From: Dyadobacter fanqingshengii
Lineage (GTDB): Bacteria; Bacteroidota; Bacteroidia; Cytophagales; Spirosomataceae
DNA length: 64,000 bases
Direction of reading: 5' to 3'
NCBI RefSeq assembly: GCF_023822005.2
Contig: NZ_CP098806.1
Location: 2,356,001 to 2,420,000, forward strand
Every line of letters begins with the position of its first letter. Position 1 is the stretch's first letter. Below are positions 35,174 to 44,786 of this stretch, piece by piece. Under the pieces are notes generated by a model. The model searched no databases. It saw only the letters and a list, made by a program, of their open reading frames with translations, and had not been told where the DNA came from. The position numbers were made by a program, and so were the translations under genes.

Positions 35174-36502
35174 ATGAAAAACGAAGCATCACAAACATTA
35201 AAATTAGCTTTACCTATCATTATCGGAGAACTCGCCCAAATGGCCCTCCACCTGATTGACAGCGCCATGGTCGGCGCGATAAGTTACAAACAACTTGCCG
35301 CGGCCGCCCTGGTCATCAATGCCATGAACATTCCATTTGTGATCGGCATAGGAATGACGATTTCTGTTTCGCAAATGGTTTCCCTGGCCAATGGGCGCCG
35401 CGATTCACAGTTAGTCTCCCATTACCTGTTCAATGGTTTTTGTCTTTGCGCATTAACTGCCCTGGCCATTTCCTTTACGCTGGTTTTTGGAAGAGATCTT
35501 TTGCATAACCTCGGACAAGACCCGGAAGTGGTCACGCTGGCTATCCCGTTTATGAAACTGATGGGCTTGTCAATCATTCCGATGCTGCTTTTCATGACGT
35601 TGAAACAATTCGCTGACGGCCTGGAATATACCAGAACCGCCATGATCCTTTCGCTGGCGGGTATGCCGCTGAATATTTTGTTGAACTGGCTGCTGATTTA
35701 CGGCAACTGGGGCTTCCCACGACTCGAACTGGAAGGCGCGGGCTGGGCGACATTGATCACCCGGACTTGTATGTTTTTAGCGCTCGCCGCCGTTGTTCTG
35801 AAACACAAAACATTCTCCCGGTACATTGCCGTGAGCAGCAGCCAGTGGAAATTTAAGGCGCAAACCTGGCGCGAATTACTGCATATCGGCGTTCCAAGCA
35901 GTTTGCAGATTGGTATGGAAGCGGGTGCTTTTGCGGTTTCAGGGATCATTATTGGGACATTAGGCGCTGTGGCGCAAGCTGCGCACCAGATCGCATTGAG
36001 CAGCGCTTCGCTCACCTTTATGGTGTCTATGGGCCTTGCGCAGGCAGGTTCTATCCGCGTGAGCAATGCACTGGGCAGGAAAGACCGGCTCAAAATTTTT
36101 GTCATCGGGAAAAGCACTATTCTGACCGCATTAATTTATGGGACCATCTGCGCGATCCTGTTCGCTGCTTTCAGACACCAGATCCCTACATTATTCAACA
36201 AAAACACAGAAGTTTTGGCCCTATCCGCCCTTCTGCTGCTATTTGCGGCCGTTTTCCAGATCTCGGACAGCACCCAGGCTATCGGCGCCGGGCTTTTGCG
36301 CGGGATCAAGGATGTGAAAACGCCAACCATCCTCATTGGCATTGCATATTGGGTGATCGGCATCCCGGCTGGTTACCTCTTCGCCTTTCATTTTGAAATG
36401 GGGGCAGTGGGTATGTGGGTCGGGTTGATCCTGGGGTTGACGATGGCTTCGATCTTCTTGATCACCCGGTTCTTCAAAATGACCAAGCTTAGTAATATTT
36501 GA
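35174..36502 (+). CDS. MATE-family efflux transporter
   Basis: The 442-residue protein has about twelve transmembrane helices in two halves. It starts LKLALPIIIGELAQMALHLIDSAMVGAI and has LSLAGMPLNILLNWLLIYGN mid-protein and VSMGLAQAGSIRVSNALG in the second half, as in NorM-type MATE transporters. These exchange Na+ or H+ for cationic drugs or metabolites across the inner membrane. The substrate is not predictable. It has its own promoter box and no operon partner. Confidence 0.93.
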   Translation: MKNEASQTLKLALPIIIGELAQMALHLIDSAMVGAISYKQLAAAALVINAMNIPFVIGIGMTISVSQMVSLANGRRDSQLVSHYLFNGFCLCALTALAISFTLVFGRDLLHNLGQDPEVVTLAIPFMKLMGLSIIPMLLFMTLKQFADGLEYTRTAMILSLAGMPLNILLNWLLIYGNWGFPRLELEGAGWATLITRTCMFLALAAVVLKHKTFSRYIAVSSSQWKFKAQTWRELLHIGVPSSLQIGMEAGAFAVSGIIIGTLGAVAQAAHQIALSSASLTFMVSMGLAQAGSIRVSNALGRKDRLKIFVIGKSTILTALIYGTICAILFAAFRHQIPTLFNKNTEVLALSALLLLFAAVFQISDSTQAIGAGLLRGIKDVKTPTILIGIAYWVIGIPAGYLFAFHFEMGAVGMWVGLILGLTMASIFLITRFFKMTKLSNI

Positions 36503-36557
36503 CAATTTTAAGTCATCTTAGGTCGAAATCAATCCATTAAAGAATTTTAAAGTCCGC

Positions 36558-36565
36558 TAAGTTTG
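36558..36565 (+). promoter_or_regulatory. -7 box upstream of the GapN-like gene
   Basis: TAAGTTTG matches TAnnTTTG. It lies 87 bases before the ATG at 36653, implying a leader of about 80 nt, longer than for neighbouring genes. Confidence 0.45.
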
Positions 36566-36652
36566 TTTTCGTATTAGGGATAAAATGGCTAAATCTCGTC
36601 ATCATCCCAGTGTGTTTAAAAATGTTCCGGTTCCACAATAAAAAATGATTCA

Positions 36653-38278
36653 ATGGATTTCAATTCCACGTTAAAAAACATCTTTGTTGAAGAAAAAGAC
36701 ATTCCTGCGGAGTTTTTGCTCCCCTCATTGATCCACCAGCGCGAGTATCTGAGCGATGGAGAGATGAAGAGCTGGGATGGTCCTGTACACGAGGTGTTTT
36801 CACCCGTATGCGTCAAAACCGAAAACGGTCTCGAAAGAAAGCTGATCGGCAGTTATCCGATATGCACAGCCGAAGAAGCCAATGCTTCTCTGGATGCGGC
36901 CGTTAATGCTTACAACAATGGCCGTGGTGAATGGCCTACGATGAGCGTTGCCGAAAGGATCCACCGCGTGGAGCAGTTCACGGGTAAAATGATCGAGCAA
37001 AAGGACATTATCGTCAAGCTCATTATGTGGGAGATCGGGAAGTCGTTTGCTGATTCCGCCAAAGAATTTGACCGCACCATCGAATACATTTATGCAACCA
37101 TTGACTCCCTGAAAAATCTGGACCGCGATTCGTCAGGATTTGACATTGTAGACGGCATTGCCGCGCAGGTAAGGCGCTCACCGCTAGGCGTTGTGCTTTG
37201 TATGGGGCCATTTAACTATCCACTAAACGAAACTTTCACAACCCTGATCCCTGCGCTGATCATGGGTAACACCATACTTTTTAAACCTCCCAAATTTGGA
37301 ACATTGCTGCACTATCCTTTGCAGGAAGCATTCATGAATAGTTTTCCAAAAGGCGTGGTGAATGTAATTTACGGTCGTGGTAATGCCATCGTTCCGGGCC
37401 TGATGCAATCCGGTAAGATTAATGTGCTTACACTGATCGGTTCGAGCAAAGTGGCCAATGAATTGAAAAAATCCCACCCGAAAGTAAACCGGCTACGCGC
37501 AGTTTTGGGTCTGGATGCTAAAAATGCAGCGATTGTTACGCCGCATGCGGACATTAATCTCGCTGTCAAAGAGATCATTACCGGCTCACTTTCCTTTAAT
37601 GGTCAGCGTTGCACAGCGTTGAAGATCGTGTGGGTGCACAGAAGCATTGCGGATCAATTCCTGAAGGAGCTGAGCGCTGCGGTTGGTGAGTTGAAGTTTG
37701 GTATGCCCTGGGAAAAGGGCGTCGCGCTCACGCCGCTGCCGGAAACCAATAAAATCGAATATCTGAATGGCTGCATTACCGACGCACTCGAACACGGCGC
37801 TAAGATCATGAACGAAAACGGCGGAACTTCCGAAGGCTCGTTCTTCTATCCAGCTGTGGTGTATCCTGTGAATGATAAAATGAAACTTTATTATGACGAA
37901 CAATTCGGCCCGATCGTGCCGGTTGTGCCGTTTGACGACCTGGAAGAAACGATCGAATATCTGATCGAATCAACACACGGTCAGCAGGTTAGTATTTTCA
38001 GTAATAATGCTGACGAAGTTGCGTCCCTGATCGATCCATTGGTAAACCAGGTAAGCCGCGTGAATGTGAACAGCCAATGCCAGCGCGGGCCGGACGTTTT
38101 CCCTTTCACCGGCCGCAAAGACAGCGCAGAAGGAACATTATCCGTCGCTGATGCCATCCGCGCATTCTCGATCCGCTCACTCGTTGCATTTAAAATGAAT
38201 GACGCAAACAAGCAGTTGATCAATGAAATTGTTCACGAGGATACGTCCAACTTCCTGAGCACGAAATTTATTTTCTAG
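36653..38278 (+). CDS. NADP-dependent aldehyde dehydrogenase, GapN-like
   Basis: The 541-residue enzyme resembles non-phosphorylating glyceraldehyde-3-phosphate dehydrogenase, which oxidises the aldehyde directly to 3-phosphoglycerate while making NADPH. The nucleophile Cys 320 is in LSFNGQRCTAL, the acid-binding region has CMGPFNYPLNE near 183-193, and NVLTLIGSSKVAN binds cofactor. At the usual general-base position (E in ELGGK) the protein reads GLDAKN, with Gly near 286, so proton handling may differ. The substrate assignment is by family resemblance only. A structured terminator follows. Confidence 0.85.
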   Translation: MDFNSTLKNIFVEEKDIPAEFLLPSLIHQREYLSDGEMKSWDGPVHEVFSPVCVKTENGLERKLIGSYPICTAEEANASLDAAVNAYNNGRGEWPTMSVAERIHRVEQFTGKMIEQKDIIVKLIMWEIGKSFADSAKEFDRTIEYIYATIDSLKNLDRDSSGFDIVDGIAAQVRRSPLGVVLCMGPFNYPLNETFTTLIPALIMGNTILFKPPKFGTLLHYPLQEAFMNSFPKGVVNVIYGRGNAIVPGLMQSGKINVLTLIGSSKVANELKKSHPKVNRLRAVLGLDAKNAAIVTPHADINLAVKEIITGSLSFNGQRCTALKIVWVHRSIADQFLKELSAAVGELKFGMPWEKGVALTPLPETNKIEYLNGCITDALEHGAKIMNENGGTSEGSFFYPAVVYPVNDKMKLYYDEQFGPIVPVVPFDDLEETIEYLIESTHGQQVSIFSNNADEVASLIDPLVNQVSRVNVNSQCQRGPDVFPFTGRKDSAEGTLSVADAIRAFSIRSLVAFKMNDANKQLINEIVHEDTSNFLSTKFIF

Positions 38279-38304
38279 TCGGTTTAAACACCTGCTGTGA
38301 TGGG

Positions 38305-38367
38305 CCGGTAATCGCGTTAATGTCAGTAACAATCATGCGGACATTAAATGTGGTTACCGGTTTTTTA
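38305..38367 (+). terminator. Long nested stem-loop terminator after the GapN-like gene
   Basis: An outer arm CCGGTAA (38305-38311) pairs with TTACCGG (38354-38360), directly followed by six Ts. An inner pair TTAATGTC (38317-38324) with GACATTAA (38340-38347) extends the hairpin. The remaining bases to 38490 hold nothing recognisable. Confidence 0.75.
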
Positions 38368-38490
38368 TTCGCAAAACAAATCACCGCTGGCTCAATAGTT
38401 ACCAAACTAGTTTTACAAAATCGGTTTTAGAACAGTATTAAACATTATAAATTAGCTTAATTTTAGATGAATATTGGAAAGAAATAAGTA

Positions 38491-40788
38491 ATGCGTTCAG
38501 AGTTTACAATCGAGTCTTTGGAAATGGTGATTTCCGGTATTAATGCCGGAATCTGGGATTGGGATTTTGACACAGATAAGCAGATCTGGTCGGACCGATT
38601 TTTTGAACTTCTTGAATATCAACCAAATGAATTTACACCGGGATACGAAAACTTTACACAACTCCTCGTTCACCCGGACGATAAGGAAATCGTCGCCCTT
38701 GCAGTAAAGGCACAGCTGGAACAAAATATTCCCTACAATGTCCAGGTCAGACTTCGCACAAAATACAGTGGTTACCGATATTTTGAGTGCCGGGGAAATG
38801 CCAAATTTATTGATGGAAAACCGGCACGCATGGTGGGTTCCATCACAGACATTCACGAACGTTATTCATTGCGTGAAAAGCTGAGCGTGGTCTTCGAGCA
38901 TTCAACCGACGCACATTTGCTCATCGATGATAGCGGCATCCTGGATTGCAACGAAGCCGCCGTCAAGATGCTGCGATGCAAAAACAAAAACGAGCTGCTT
39001 CTCATCCATCCTGCCAAGTTTTCTCCCGAAGTGCAACCTGACGGACGCCGTTCAGATGAAAAATCTCTTGAAATGGACCGGCGAGCCTACGAAACGGGAT
39101 ATAACCGCTTTGAATGGACCCATAGGCGATTAAACGGAGAAGAATTCCCTGTTGAAGTGACGCTGAACCCGGTGCACATTGAAAATAAAAAAGTATTGCT
39201 GGTGGTGTGGCACGATATCAGTCACCGAAAGAATGCGGAGGAGGTAATCCGCCGAAACGAAGCAATGCTTGCAGAATCGCAGCAACTGACGCACAGCGGA
39301 AGCTGGGAAGCTGACCTGGTTACGGGGCAGAATTACTGGTCCGATGAGGCGTTCAGGATCTTCGGCCTGGAACCTGACAGCACCGGCCCTAACACCGAGC
39401 TATTTTCTAAAATGATCCATCCGGATGATATGCATTTGTATAACTCTCATATCAAAGATGCGATCAACAATCTGAGTCCGGCTAGTTTTGACCTCAGGAT
39501 CGTGCTTCCGGATGGGAAGATTAAGTTCATTCACGCCATCGGAAAGCCTTTTGTAGATCAAACAGGCCGCGTGGTGAAGCTTTACGGTGCCATCATGGAC
39601 ATCGATGCCCAGAAAAAGAATGAACAAGAATTGATTAAAGCCAAGGAGGAAGCGGAAATGGCGGGGGTAGCTAAGTCACAATTCCTTTCTACTATGAGCC
39701 ATGAGATACGCACACCTATGAACGCGGTGATCGGTTTCACGCACCTGCTCTTGCAACAGGACCCGAGGCCGCAACAAATGGAATACCTCAATATTCTGAA
39801 ATTTTCGGCTGAAAACCTGTTGGTGCTCATTAACGATATCCTGGATTTCAGCAAAATTGAAGCGGGAAAAATAGAATTTGAGGAAGTGGATTTTAACATC
39901 TTTTCTCTGCTTGAAAACATCCGCTCGGGTAACATTCATAAAGCGAACGAAAAAGGGATCTTATTAAAGCTTGATATCGATAAACAGCTGGATCTGACCG
40001 TTATAGGAGATCCTGTGCGGCTCGGCCAGATCCTGACTAACCTCGTCAGCAATGCGGTCAAATTTACCGAAGTCGGCGAAGTGACCGTTTCAGCTTCCGT
40101 GGCAAACCGCGATAAGGAGTCGGTAACGGTTGATTTTGAAATTACGGATACTGGCATTGGCATACCCACAGAAAAAACCGGCAACATTTTCGACAGCTTC
40201 ACGCAAGCCACATCAGATACAACCAGAAAATACGGCGGTTCGGGCCTTGGGCTAACCATTACCAAGCGATTGCTGGAATTGCAGAACAGCACAATCAATC
40301 TGCGCAGCAAACAGGGAGAAGGCTCTGTTTTTTATTTTAGTCTCACTTTCAAACTTAGTGAGACGCAGATCGCAAGCAAGGAAAACGGTTCAATTGCCAA
40401 TACTCAGAGTTTGAAAGGCATGAAAGTGCTGATCGTGGAGGATAATGCGGTGAACATTTTCCTGATGAAAAACTTTATGAAACAATGGGATATCGAATAT
40501 GATGTTGCTGAAAACGGTCTTATCGCGTACGAAATCGTGCAGCAAAATGATTACGATCTTGTTTTGATGGACCTGCAAATGCCGGAGATGGACGGCTACG
40601 AAGCCACCGCCAAAATCCGCTTTCTCCCGGATCCGAAATATGCGACCCTTCCCATCATTGCACTCACCGCATCTGCAATGCTGGACATCAAGGACATTGC
40701 CTTTCAGGTTGGCATGAACGATTACATCAGCAAACCATTTACACCTACCGAGTTATATACAAAGATCGCGGCTTACAGAAAAAAATAA
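38491..40788 (+). CDS. Cytoplasmic hybrid histidine kinase (PAS-PAS-PAS-HisKA-HATPase-REC)
   Basis: The 765-residue protein lacks membrane helices. Three PAS domains lie at about 10-123, 127-248 and 256-375; the first and third have LLVHPDDKE and MIHPDDMH. The HisKA box is FLSTMSHEIRTPMNAVIGF with His 404. The ATPase domain has NAVKF, DTGIGIP and GGSGLGLTITKR. A C-terminal receiver has VLIVEDN (about 646-652), Asp 694 in LMDLQMPEMDGYE and the Lys in YISKPF. No histidine phosphotransfer gene is nearby, so the downstream relay is unknown. Confidence 0.94.
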   Translation: MRSEFTIESLEMVISGINAGIWDWDFDTDKQIWSDRFFELLEYQPNEFTPGYENFTQLLVHPDDKEIVALAVKAQLEQNIPYNVQVRLRTKYSGYRYFECRGNAKFIDGKPARMVGSITDIHERYSLREKLSVVFEHSTDAHLLIDDSGILDCNEAAVKMLRCKNKNELLLIHPAKFSPEVQPDGRRSDEKSLEMDRRAYETGYNRFEWTHRRLNGEEFPVEVTLNPVHIENKKVLLVVWHDISHRKNAEEVIRRNEAMLAESQQLTHSGSWEADLVTGQNYWSDEAFRIFGLEPDSTGPNTELFSKMIHPDDMHLYNSHIKDAINNLSPASFDLRIVLPDGKIKFIHAIGKPFVDQTGRVVKLYGAIMDIDAQKKNEQELIKAKEEAEMAGVAKSQFLSTMSHEIRTPMNAVIGFTHLLLQQDPRPQQMEYLNILKFSAENLLVLINDILDFSKIEAGKIEFEEVDFNIFSLLENIRSGNIHKANEKGILLKLDIDKQLDLTVIGDPVRLGQILTNLVSNAVKFTEVGEVTVSASVANRDKESVTVDFEITDTGIGIPTEKTGNIFDSFTQATSDTTRKYGGSGLGLTITKRLLELQNSTINLRSKQGEGSVFYFSLTFKLSETQIASKENGSIANTQSLKGMKVLIVEDNAVNIFLMKNFMKQWDIEYDVAENGLIAYEIVQQNDYDLVLMDLQMPEMDGYEATAKIRFLPDPKYATLPIIALTASAMLDIKDIAFQVGMNDYISKPFTPTELYTKIAAYRKK

Positions 40789-40826
40789 AGGCAACCGCCG
40801 CGTGAGCAGCAATTGCCTGAAAGGAC

Positions 40827-40877
40827 CGCAATTAATTGCGAATAGGTGTGTTAATTGATAATAGGTGTGTATTAATT
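40827..40877. repeat. Palindrome plus direct repeat in a convergent gap
   Basis: CGCAATTAATTGCG at 40827-40840 is a perfect 14-bp palindrome. It is followed by two near-identical units: AATAGGTGTGTTAATT at 40841-40856, and 40860-40877 with one inserted A. They lie between the hybrid-kinase stop and the end of the next minus-strand gene. Confidence 0.7.
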
Positions 40878-40882
40878 TTATG

Positions 40883-41239
40883 TCAGGCAGTTTGTAAAAA
40901 GATAACCCGTTTGTAAAATTCCGGGTCGTACTTCACGAGCACCTGGCTGCCTTGCTTCATTGAATCATATTTTGAGTAAGACAATGTCTCGGTTACTTCT
41001 GCAACAAAATCCGTGCCTTTTGGGTGTTGAATTTTGACTTTCATCTGATATTCCGGAAGGTTATTGGAATATTCGCCCGTCGGCTTGATATTTAGGACCG
41101 TCGCATTTGCCTCGATGCCTTCACGCAGTATTTTTTGCTTCTGTTTTGCCCTCTGATTTTTCCTGATTGTTGAAATGACCCAGAAGATTATCATTCCAAA
41201 TAAAATGATCGTCGCGCCGATTTCCCTATTGCTTTCCAC
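40883..41239 (-). CDS. Small membrane-anchored protein, DUF3592-like
   Basis: The 118-residue protein has one transmembrane helix near residues 7-24 (TIILFGMIIFWVIST), a basic stretch (RKNQRAKQKQK) and a cytoplasmic beta-rich domain with EANATVLNIKPTG, EYQMKVKIQHPKG and VLVKYDPEF. The pattern resembles DUF3592-type proteins of unknown function. The start is GTG at 41239; no in-frame ATG precedes the helix. It stands alone on its strand. The gap to the next gene (41240-41470) holds a possible hairpin at 41399-41435 and nothing else supported. Confidence 0.7.
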   Translation of the reverse strand: MESNREIGATIILFGMIIFWVISTIRKNQRAKQKQKILREGIEANATVLNIKPTGEYSNNLPEYQMKVKIQHPKGTDFVAEVTETLSYSKYDSMKQGSQVLVKYDPEFYKRVIFLQTA

Positions 41240-41470
41240 GGTGTTTGCTAGTTATGAGTGACGTTCAAAATAAGCCAAATTAGGCCGCAAATGCAGTATT
41301 TGTGTTATTGAACGGTCTCTTTAATTATTAAATGGCAACCCATTGCGTAATACTACGCGGTTATTGCAGCACATTTACTTAAAGGAAATACAAGGCAGAA
41401 CCCGCTCCCGAAAATTGACATTTTCCGAAACGGGTTAATGTATCCTTTAGTACTGTAAATTGCCTGCATC

Positions 41471-41965
41471 TTACTCGTCCAGATCTAATTCTGCTGATTT
41501 TTGTTCTGGCTCCTTTTGGGTTACTGCGGGCAGTTTGTTGTAGTCTAACCAGTAATGGCAAATCGTCTCCAACATAAACCTAAGCTCCTCAAATTCAACC
41601 GGTTTTTTAAAAAAAGAGTTTGCACCAGCGAAATAGCATCTGCTTATGATCTCATTCGAACTGTTATTACTCAAAATGACAATTGGTATGGTTTTCCATT
41701 GCGTATCCGCATTGTCCGGTGTTTGCCGAAGCAATTTCAGAAGCTCTAAACCATTGATAGCTGGCATTTTAAGGTCAAGAATAATCAAACCGGGGCGTCT
41801 GCCGGTATAATCGGGTGAAGATTGCAGGATCAGAAATTGGTACAATTCATGTCCTCCCTGAAAAAAACGTACATGATAATTGGGCAGGAACTTATTAAAA
41901 ATCGTCCTCACCAGATATCTGTGGTCAGCAGAATCGTCTACCAGGTATATCTCCTTTTTGTCCAT
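41471..41965 (-). CDS. Single-domain response regulator
   Basis: The 164-residue receiver domain has the acidic pocket YLVDDSADH (7-15), phosphoacceptor Asp 64 in IILDLKMPAINGLE, a switch Ser in VILSNNSS and a Lys in FFKKPVEF. A 25-residue tail is rich in Gln, Glu and Lys. It has no output domain. It is an orphan here, though the hybrid kinase lies 700 bp away on the other strand. It resembles Rcp1-type receivers seen elsewhere in the window. Confidence 0.9.
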   Translation of the reverse strand: MDKKEIYLVDDSADHRYLVRTIFNKFLPNYHVRFFQGGHELYQFLILQSSPDYTGRRPGLIILDLKMPAINGLELLKLLRQTPDNADTQWKTIPIVILSNNSSNEIISRCYFAGANSFFKKPVEFEELRFMLETICHYWLDYNKLPAVTQKEPEQKSAELDLDE

Positions 41966-42131
41966 TTTACAGTAGCATTTAGGTTACCTTATATTGTATG
42001 AAAATTTTGAGAAGATAATTTTCGTAACTCAAAAATCATTCCAAATAAGAGTTAACCGCCTTAAAAGTGCATTTGGCATGGTTTTGCTGACGTTTTCTAT
42101 CCGGAAAAATTCATTTTAACCTGCTGCATCA

Positions 42132-42524
42132 ATGGAAATTAAATCAAACCAATCTACCGAAAATCGTCCGGAAGGAGACCGCATCCTGGACGCACCTTAT
42201 GTGTTCACAGATATCCCAATGTATCTGGAACAGCTTAAAACAGAACATTCCTGGGAAAAAAATGACCGCAATGCGATCACAGTGTATAAATCTGAGAAGA
42301 TTACAATCGTACTTTCCGTGCTGAAAACCGGTGCGGTTGTGAGCGACCATGCCATTGGTGAATGTCTCAGTTTTCAAGTCTTGTCCGGGGAGTTAAAGGT
42401 GGAGACGCAGGGCAGGATTTTCTACACAACGCCAGGTCAGATGATGACTTTTCATGCTGGCATAGCTCATAGCATTCAAGCAATTTCTGACGCTGACATT
42501 ATGATCACAACTTTTAAACGCTAA
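42132..42524 (+). CDS. Cupin-domain protein
   Basis: The 130-residue protein has a single cupin barrel at about 45-128: ITIVLSVLKTGAVVSDHAIGE, LSGELKVETQGR and TPGQMMTFHAGIAHSIQAIS. Typical metal-binding His residues are only partly present (an H near 77 and H near 111 and 115), so metal binding is uncertain. Small cupins of this kind can bind metabolites or act as sensors. It stands alone on its strand, 113 bp before the glucosidase gene, and may be co-transcribed with it. Confidence 0.8.
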   Translation: MEIKSNQSTENRPEGDRILDAPYVFTDIPMYLEQLKTEHSWEKNDRNAITVYKSEKITIVLSVLKTGAVVSDHAIGECLSFQVLSGELKVETQGRIFYTTPGQMMTFHAGIAHSIQAISDADIMITTFKR

Positions 42525-42636
42525 CTCTCAGGCCAATTTAGCCTGGCCAACGACACACGTTCATGCAGAATATGAACATTCTTGCAGGCTCGATTTTTTA
42601 AAGCCAAAGGTCTTTTCATTGATAAAGACTACAATT

Positions 42637-44274
42637 ATGGAGCAAGTAATGGCACAAGCGTCCGTGCTGTCGCAGCATCTTTGGTGGCAGCATGGCGTTA
42701 TATATCAAATTTATCCAAGATCTTTTCAGGATTCCAACGACGACGGCGTCGGGGACTTGCCAGGCATTATTAGCAGGCTCGACTATCTGCAATGGCTGGG
42801 AGTAGATTGCGTGTGGCTCTCTCCTGTATTTTCATCTCCTATGGCCGATTTCGGTTACGATATTTCTGATTACCAAGGCATTCACCCGCTTTTTGGAACA
42901 ATGGATGACTTCGATGAGCTGCTCAAAGAAGTGCATAACCGGGGCATGAAACTGCTGCTTGACCTTGTTCCCAATCACACATCCGACCAACATCCCTGGT
43001 TCCTTGAAAGCAAGTCGTCGAGGGACAATCCCAAGCGCGACTGGTATATCTGGCACGATGGAAAAAATGATGGCGGGCTTCCCAACAACTGGCTAAGCGT
43101 GTTTGGCGGGCATGCCTGGGAATGGGATAACACCACCCAACAATATTATTATCACGCTTTCCTTAAAGAGCAGCCAGACCTGAACTGGCGCAATCCGGAA
43201 GTGCAGGAGGCCATGATGAATGTAATGCGTTTCTGGCTGGATAAAGGGATTGACGGTTTCCGCGTAGACGTGATGTGGCATATGATTAAAGATGCACAAT
43301 TGCGTGATAACCCACCATTCCCAGGCTCAACTTATGATGCTAATGACCTGATATACGACCATTATACACCCGTATACTCGACAGACCAGCCCGAAGTTCA
43401 TGACATTGTACGCATGATGCGTGCGGTTACGGACGAGTACGACGAGCGCGTGCTGATTGGCGAGATTTATCTTCCCATCCACAAGCTGGTTACCTATTAC
43501 GGACAGGATAACAAGGGCGCACATCTGCCTTTCAACTTCCAGCTTTTAACATTGCCCTGGGACGCGCCGCAGATTGCAATGGCCATAGATGAATACGAAG
43601 GTGCGCTTCCTGAAAATGGCTGGCCAAACTGGGTGTTGGGAAATCACGATAAGCCCAGGATTTCGAGCCGCGTAGGGCGTGCGCAGGCCAAAGTAGCCGC
43701 ATTAATGTTGCTTACGTTGCGCGGCACGCCTACTATTTACTACGGTGACGAAATCGGCATGCGTGATGTGCCTATCCCGATGAACGAAATCGTGGATCCT
43801 CAAGGATTGAATATGCCTGATCTGAATGTAAGTCGCGATCCTTCACGTACACCCATGCAGTGGAGCAGTGACATTAATGCAGGATTTTCCGGCCATAAGC
43901 CTTGGCTGAGATTGCCGATCAATTCAGGCCGCGTGAATGTGGATAAGCAGAAAGATGATGAATATTCCAAACTTTCCTTTTACCGCAAACTGATCCGGTT
44001 GCGCAAAGAACATGCGGCACTGAACATTGGCGATTACAGGCCCGTCTACGCCGACCAGCAACTGATCTCTTATATCCGCGAGTGGGGTGATGAAAAGTTT
44101 CTTATCATCTTGAATCTCAGCCACCGACCGGCCTACTTTAAACCCAGACAAGAATCTTTCACAGGAACTATTTTACTGGGAACGGAAGTGGAACGAATCG
44201 GTATGATAGCAGAGGACATTATCACGCTGGGCGGTGATGAAGGTTTGCTTATTCAACTTTCCAATACAAAATAA
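42637..44274 (+). CDS. GH13 alpha-glucosidase / alpha-amylase family enzyme
   Basis: The 545-residue enzyme hydrolyses alpha-glucosidic bonds. The four GH13 regions are DLVPNHTSD (109-117), GFRVDVMWH with nucleophile Asp 211, LIGEIYLP with acid/base Glu 276, and VLGNHDKPR with Asp 338. The length and QDSNDDGVGDLPGI loop match oligo-1,6-glucosidase or alpha-glucosidase groups. There is no signal peptide, so it acts on imported short sugars. ATG 42637 is preferred over an upstream TTG. The CinA-like gene follows within 7 bp and is likely co-transcribed. Confidence 0.93.
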   Translation: MEQVMAQASVLSQHLWWQHGVIYQIYPRSFQDSNDDGVGDLPGIISRLDYLQWLGVDCVWLSPVFSSPMADFGYDISDYQGIHPLFGTMDDFDELLKEVHNRGMKLLLDLVPNHTSDQHPWFLESKSSRDNPKRDWYIWHDGKNDGGLPNNWLSVFGGHAWEWDNTTQQYYYHAFLKEQPDLNWRNPEVQEAMMNVMRFWLDKGIDGFRVDVMWHMIKDAQLRDNPPFPGSTYDANDLIYDHYTPVYSTDQPEVHDIVRMMRAVTDEYDERVLIGEIYLPIHKLVTYYGQDNKGAHLPFNFQLLTLPWDAPQIAMAIDEYEGALPENGWPNWVLGNHDKPRISSRVGRAQAKVAALMLLTLRGTPTIYYGDEIGMRDVPIPMNEIVDPQGLNMPDLNVSRDPSRTPMQWSSDINAGFSGHKPWLRLPINSGRVNVDKQKDDEYSKLSFYRKLIRLRKEHAALNIGDYRPVYADQQLISYIREWGDEKFLIILNLSHRPAYFKPRQESFTGTILLGTEVERIGMIAEDIITLGGDEGLLIQLSNTK

Positions 44275-44281
44275 TACGCTT

Positions 44282-44761
44282 ATGCCTTCACAAATTATAA
44301 AGGATTGCAGTAGCGCACTGGCGGCCAAACGCCTTACAGTGGCTTTCGTGGAAAGTGCCTCCGCTGGCCGGCTCTCGGCAGAGTTTTCCCTTTGTCCTGA
44401 GTCTGGAAAAGTCTTGAAAGGTGGTCTTGTCTGCTATGACGCATCGCTGAAAATCGGAATTTTACGGGTTCCCAAGAAAATGATCGATACGTTCACACCC
44501 GAAAGTGCGGAAGTTACGCATGAGCTGGCCGAGCGTTTACAGAGGTTTATTCCGGCTGATATCCACATTGCTATAACGGGCCTGACCACACCAGGTGGCA
44601 GCGAAACCGCGGAAAAGCCCGTGGGAACGATATTTATTCATGCATACTTGAAAGGAAAATCCGTGGCAGTACGGGAAGTTTTTTCTGGCAGTCCGGAAGA
44701 AGTTGTATTAAAATCCATTGACCGGGTAGCCAAGCTAATCCTGGACGAAATTCCAAATTAA
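44282..44761 (+). CDS. CinA C-terminal domain protein (nicotinamide-nucleotide amidase-like)
   Basis: The 159-residue protein is the stand-alone C-terminal amidase domain of the CinA family (PncC-like), which deamidates NMN to NaMN. Motifs are VAFVESASAGRLSAEFSL, GGLVCYDASLKIGILRV, ITGLTTPGGS and PVGTIFIHAY. The usual TESCTGG signature is replaced by VESASAGRL here, so activity should be tested. ATG 44282 is used rather than the longer frame overlapping the glucosidase gene. Confidence 0.85.
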   Translation: MPSQIIKDCSSALAAKRLTVAFVESASAGRLSAEFSLCPESGKVLKGGLVCYDASLKIGILRVPKKMIDTFTPESAEVTHELAERLQRFIPADIHIAITGLTTPGGSETAEKPVGTIFIHAYLKGKSVAVREVFSGSPEEVVLKSIDRVAKLILDEIPN

Positions 44762-44786
44762 TTATTTCAACAAACTAACATTCATT

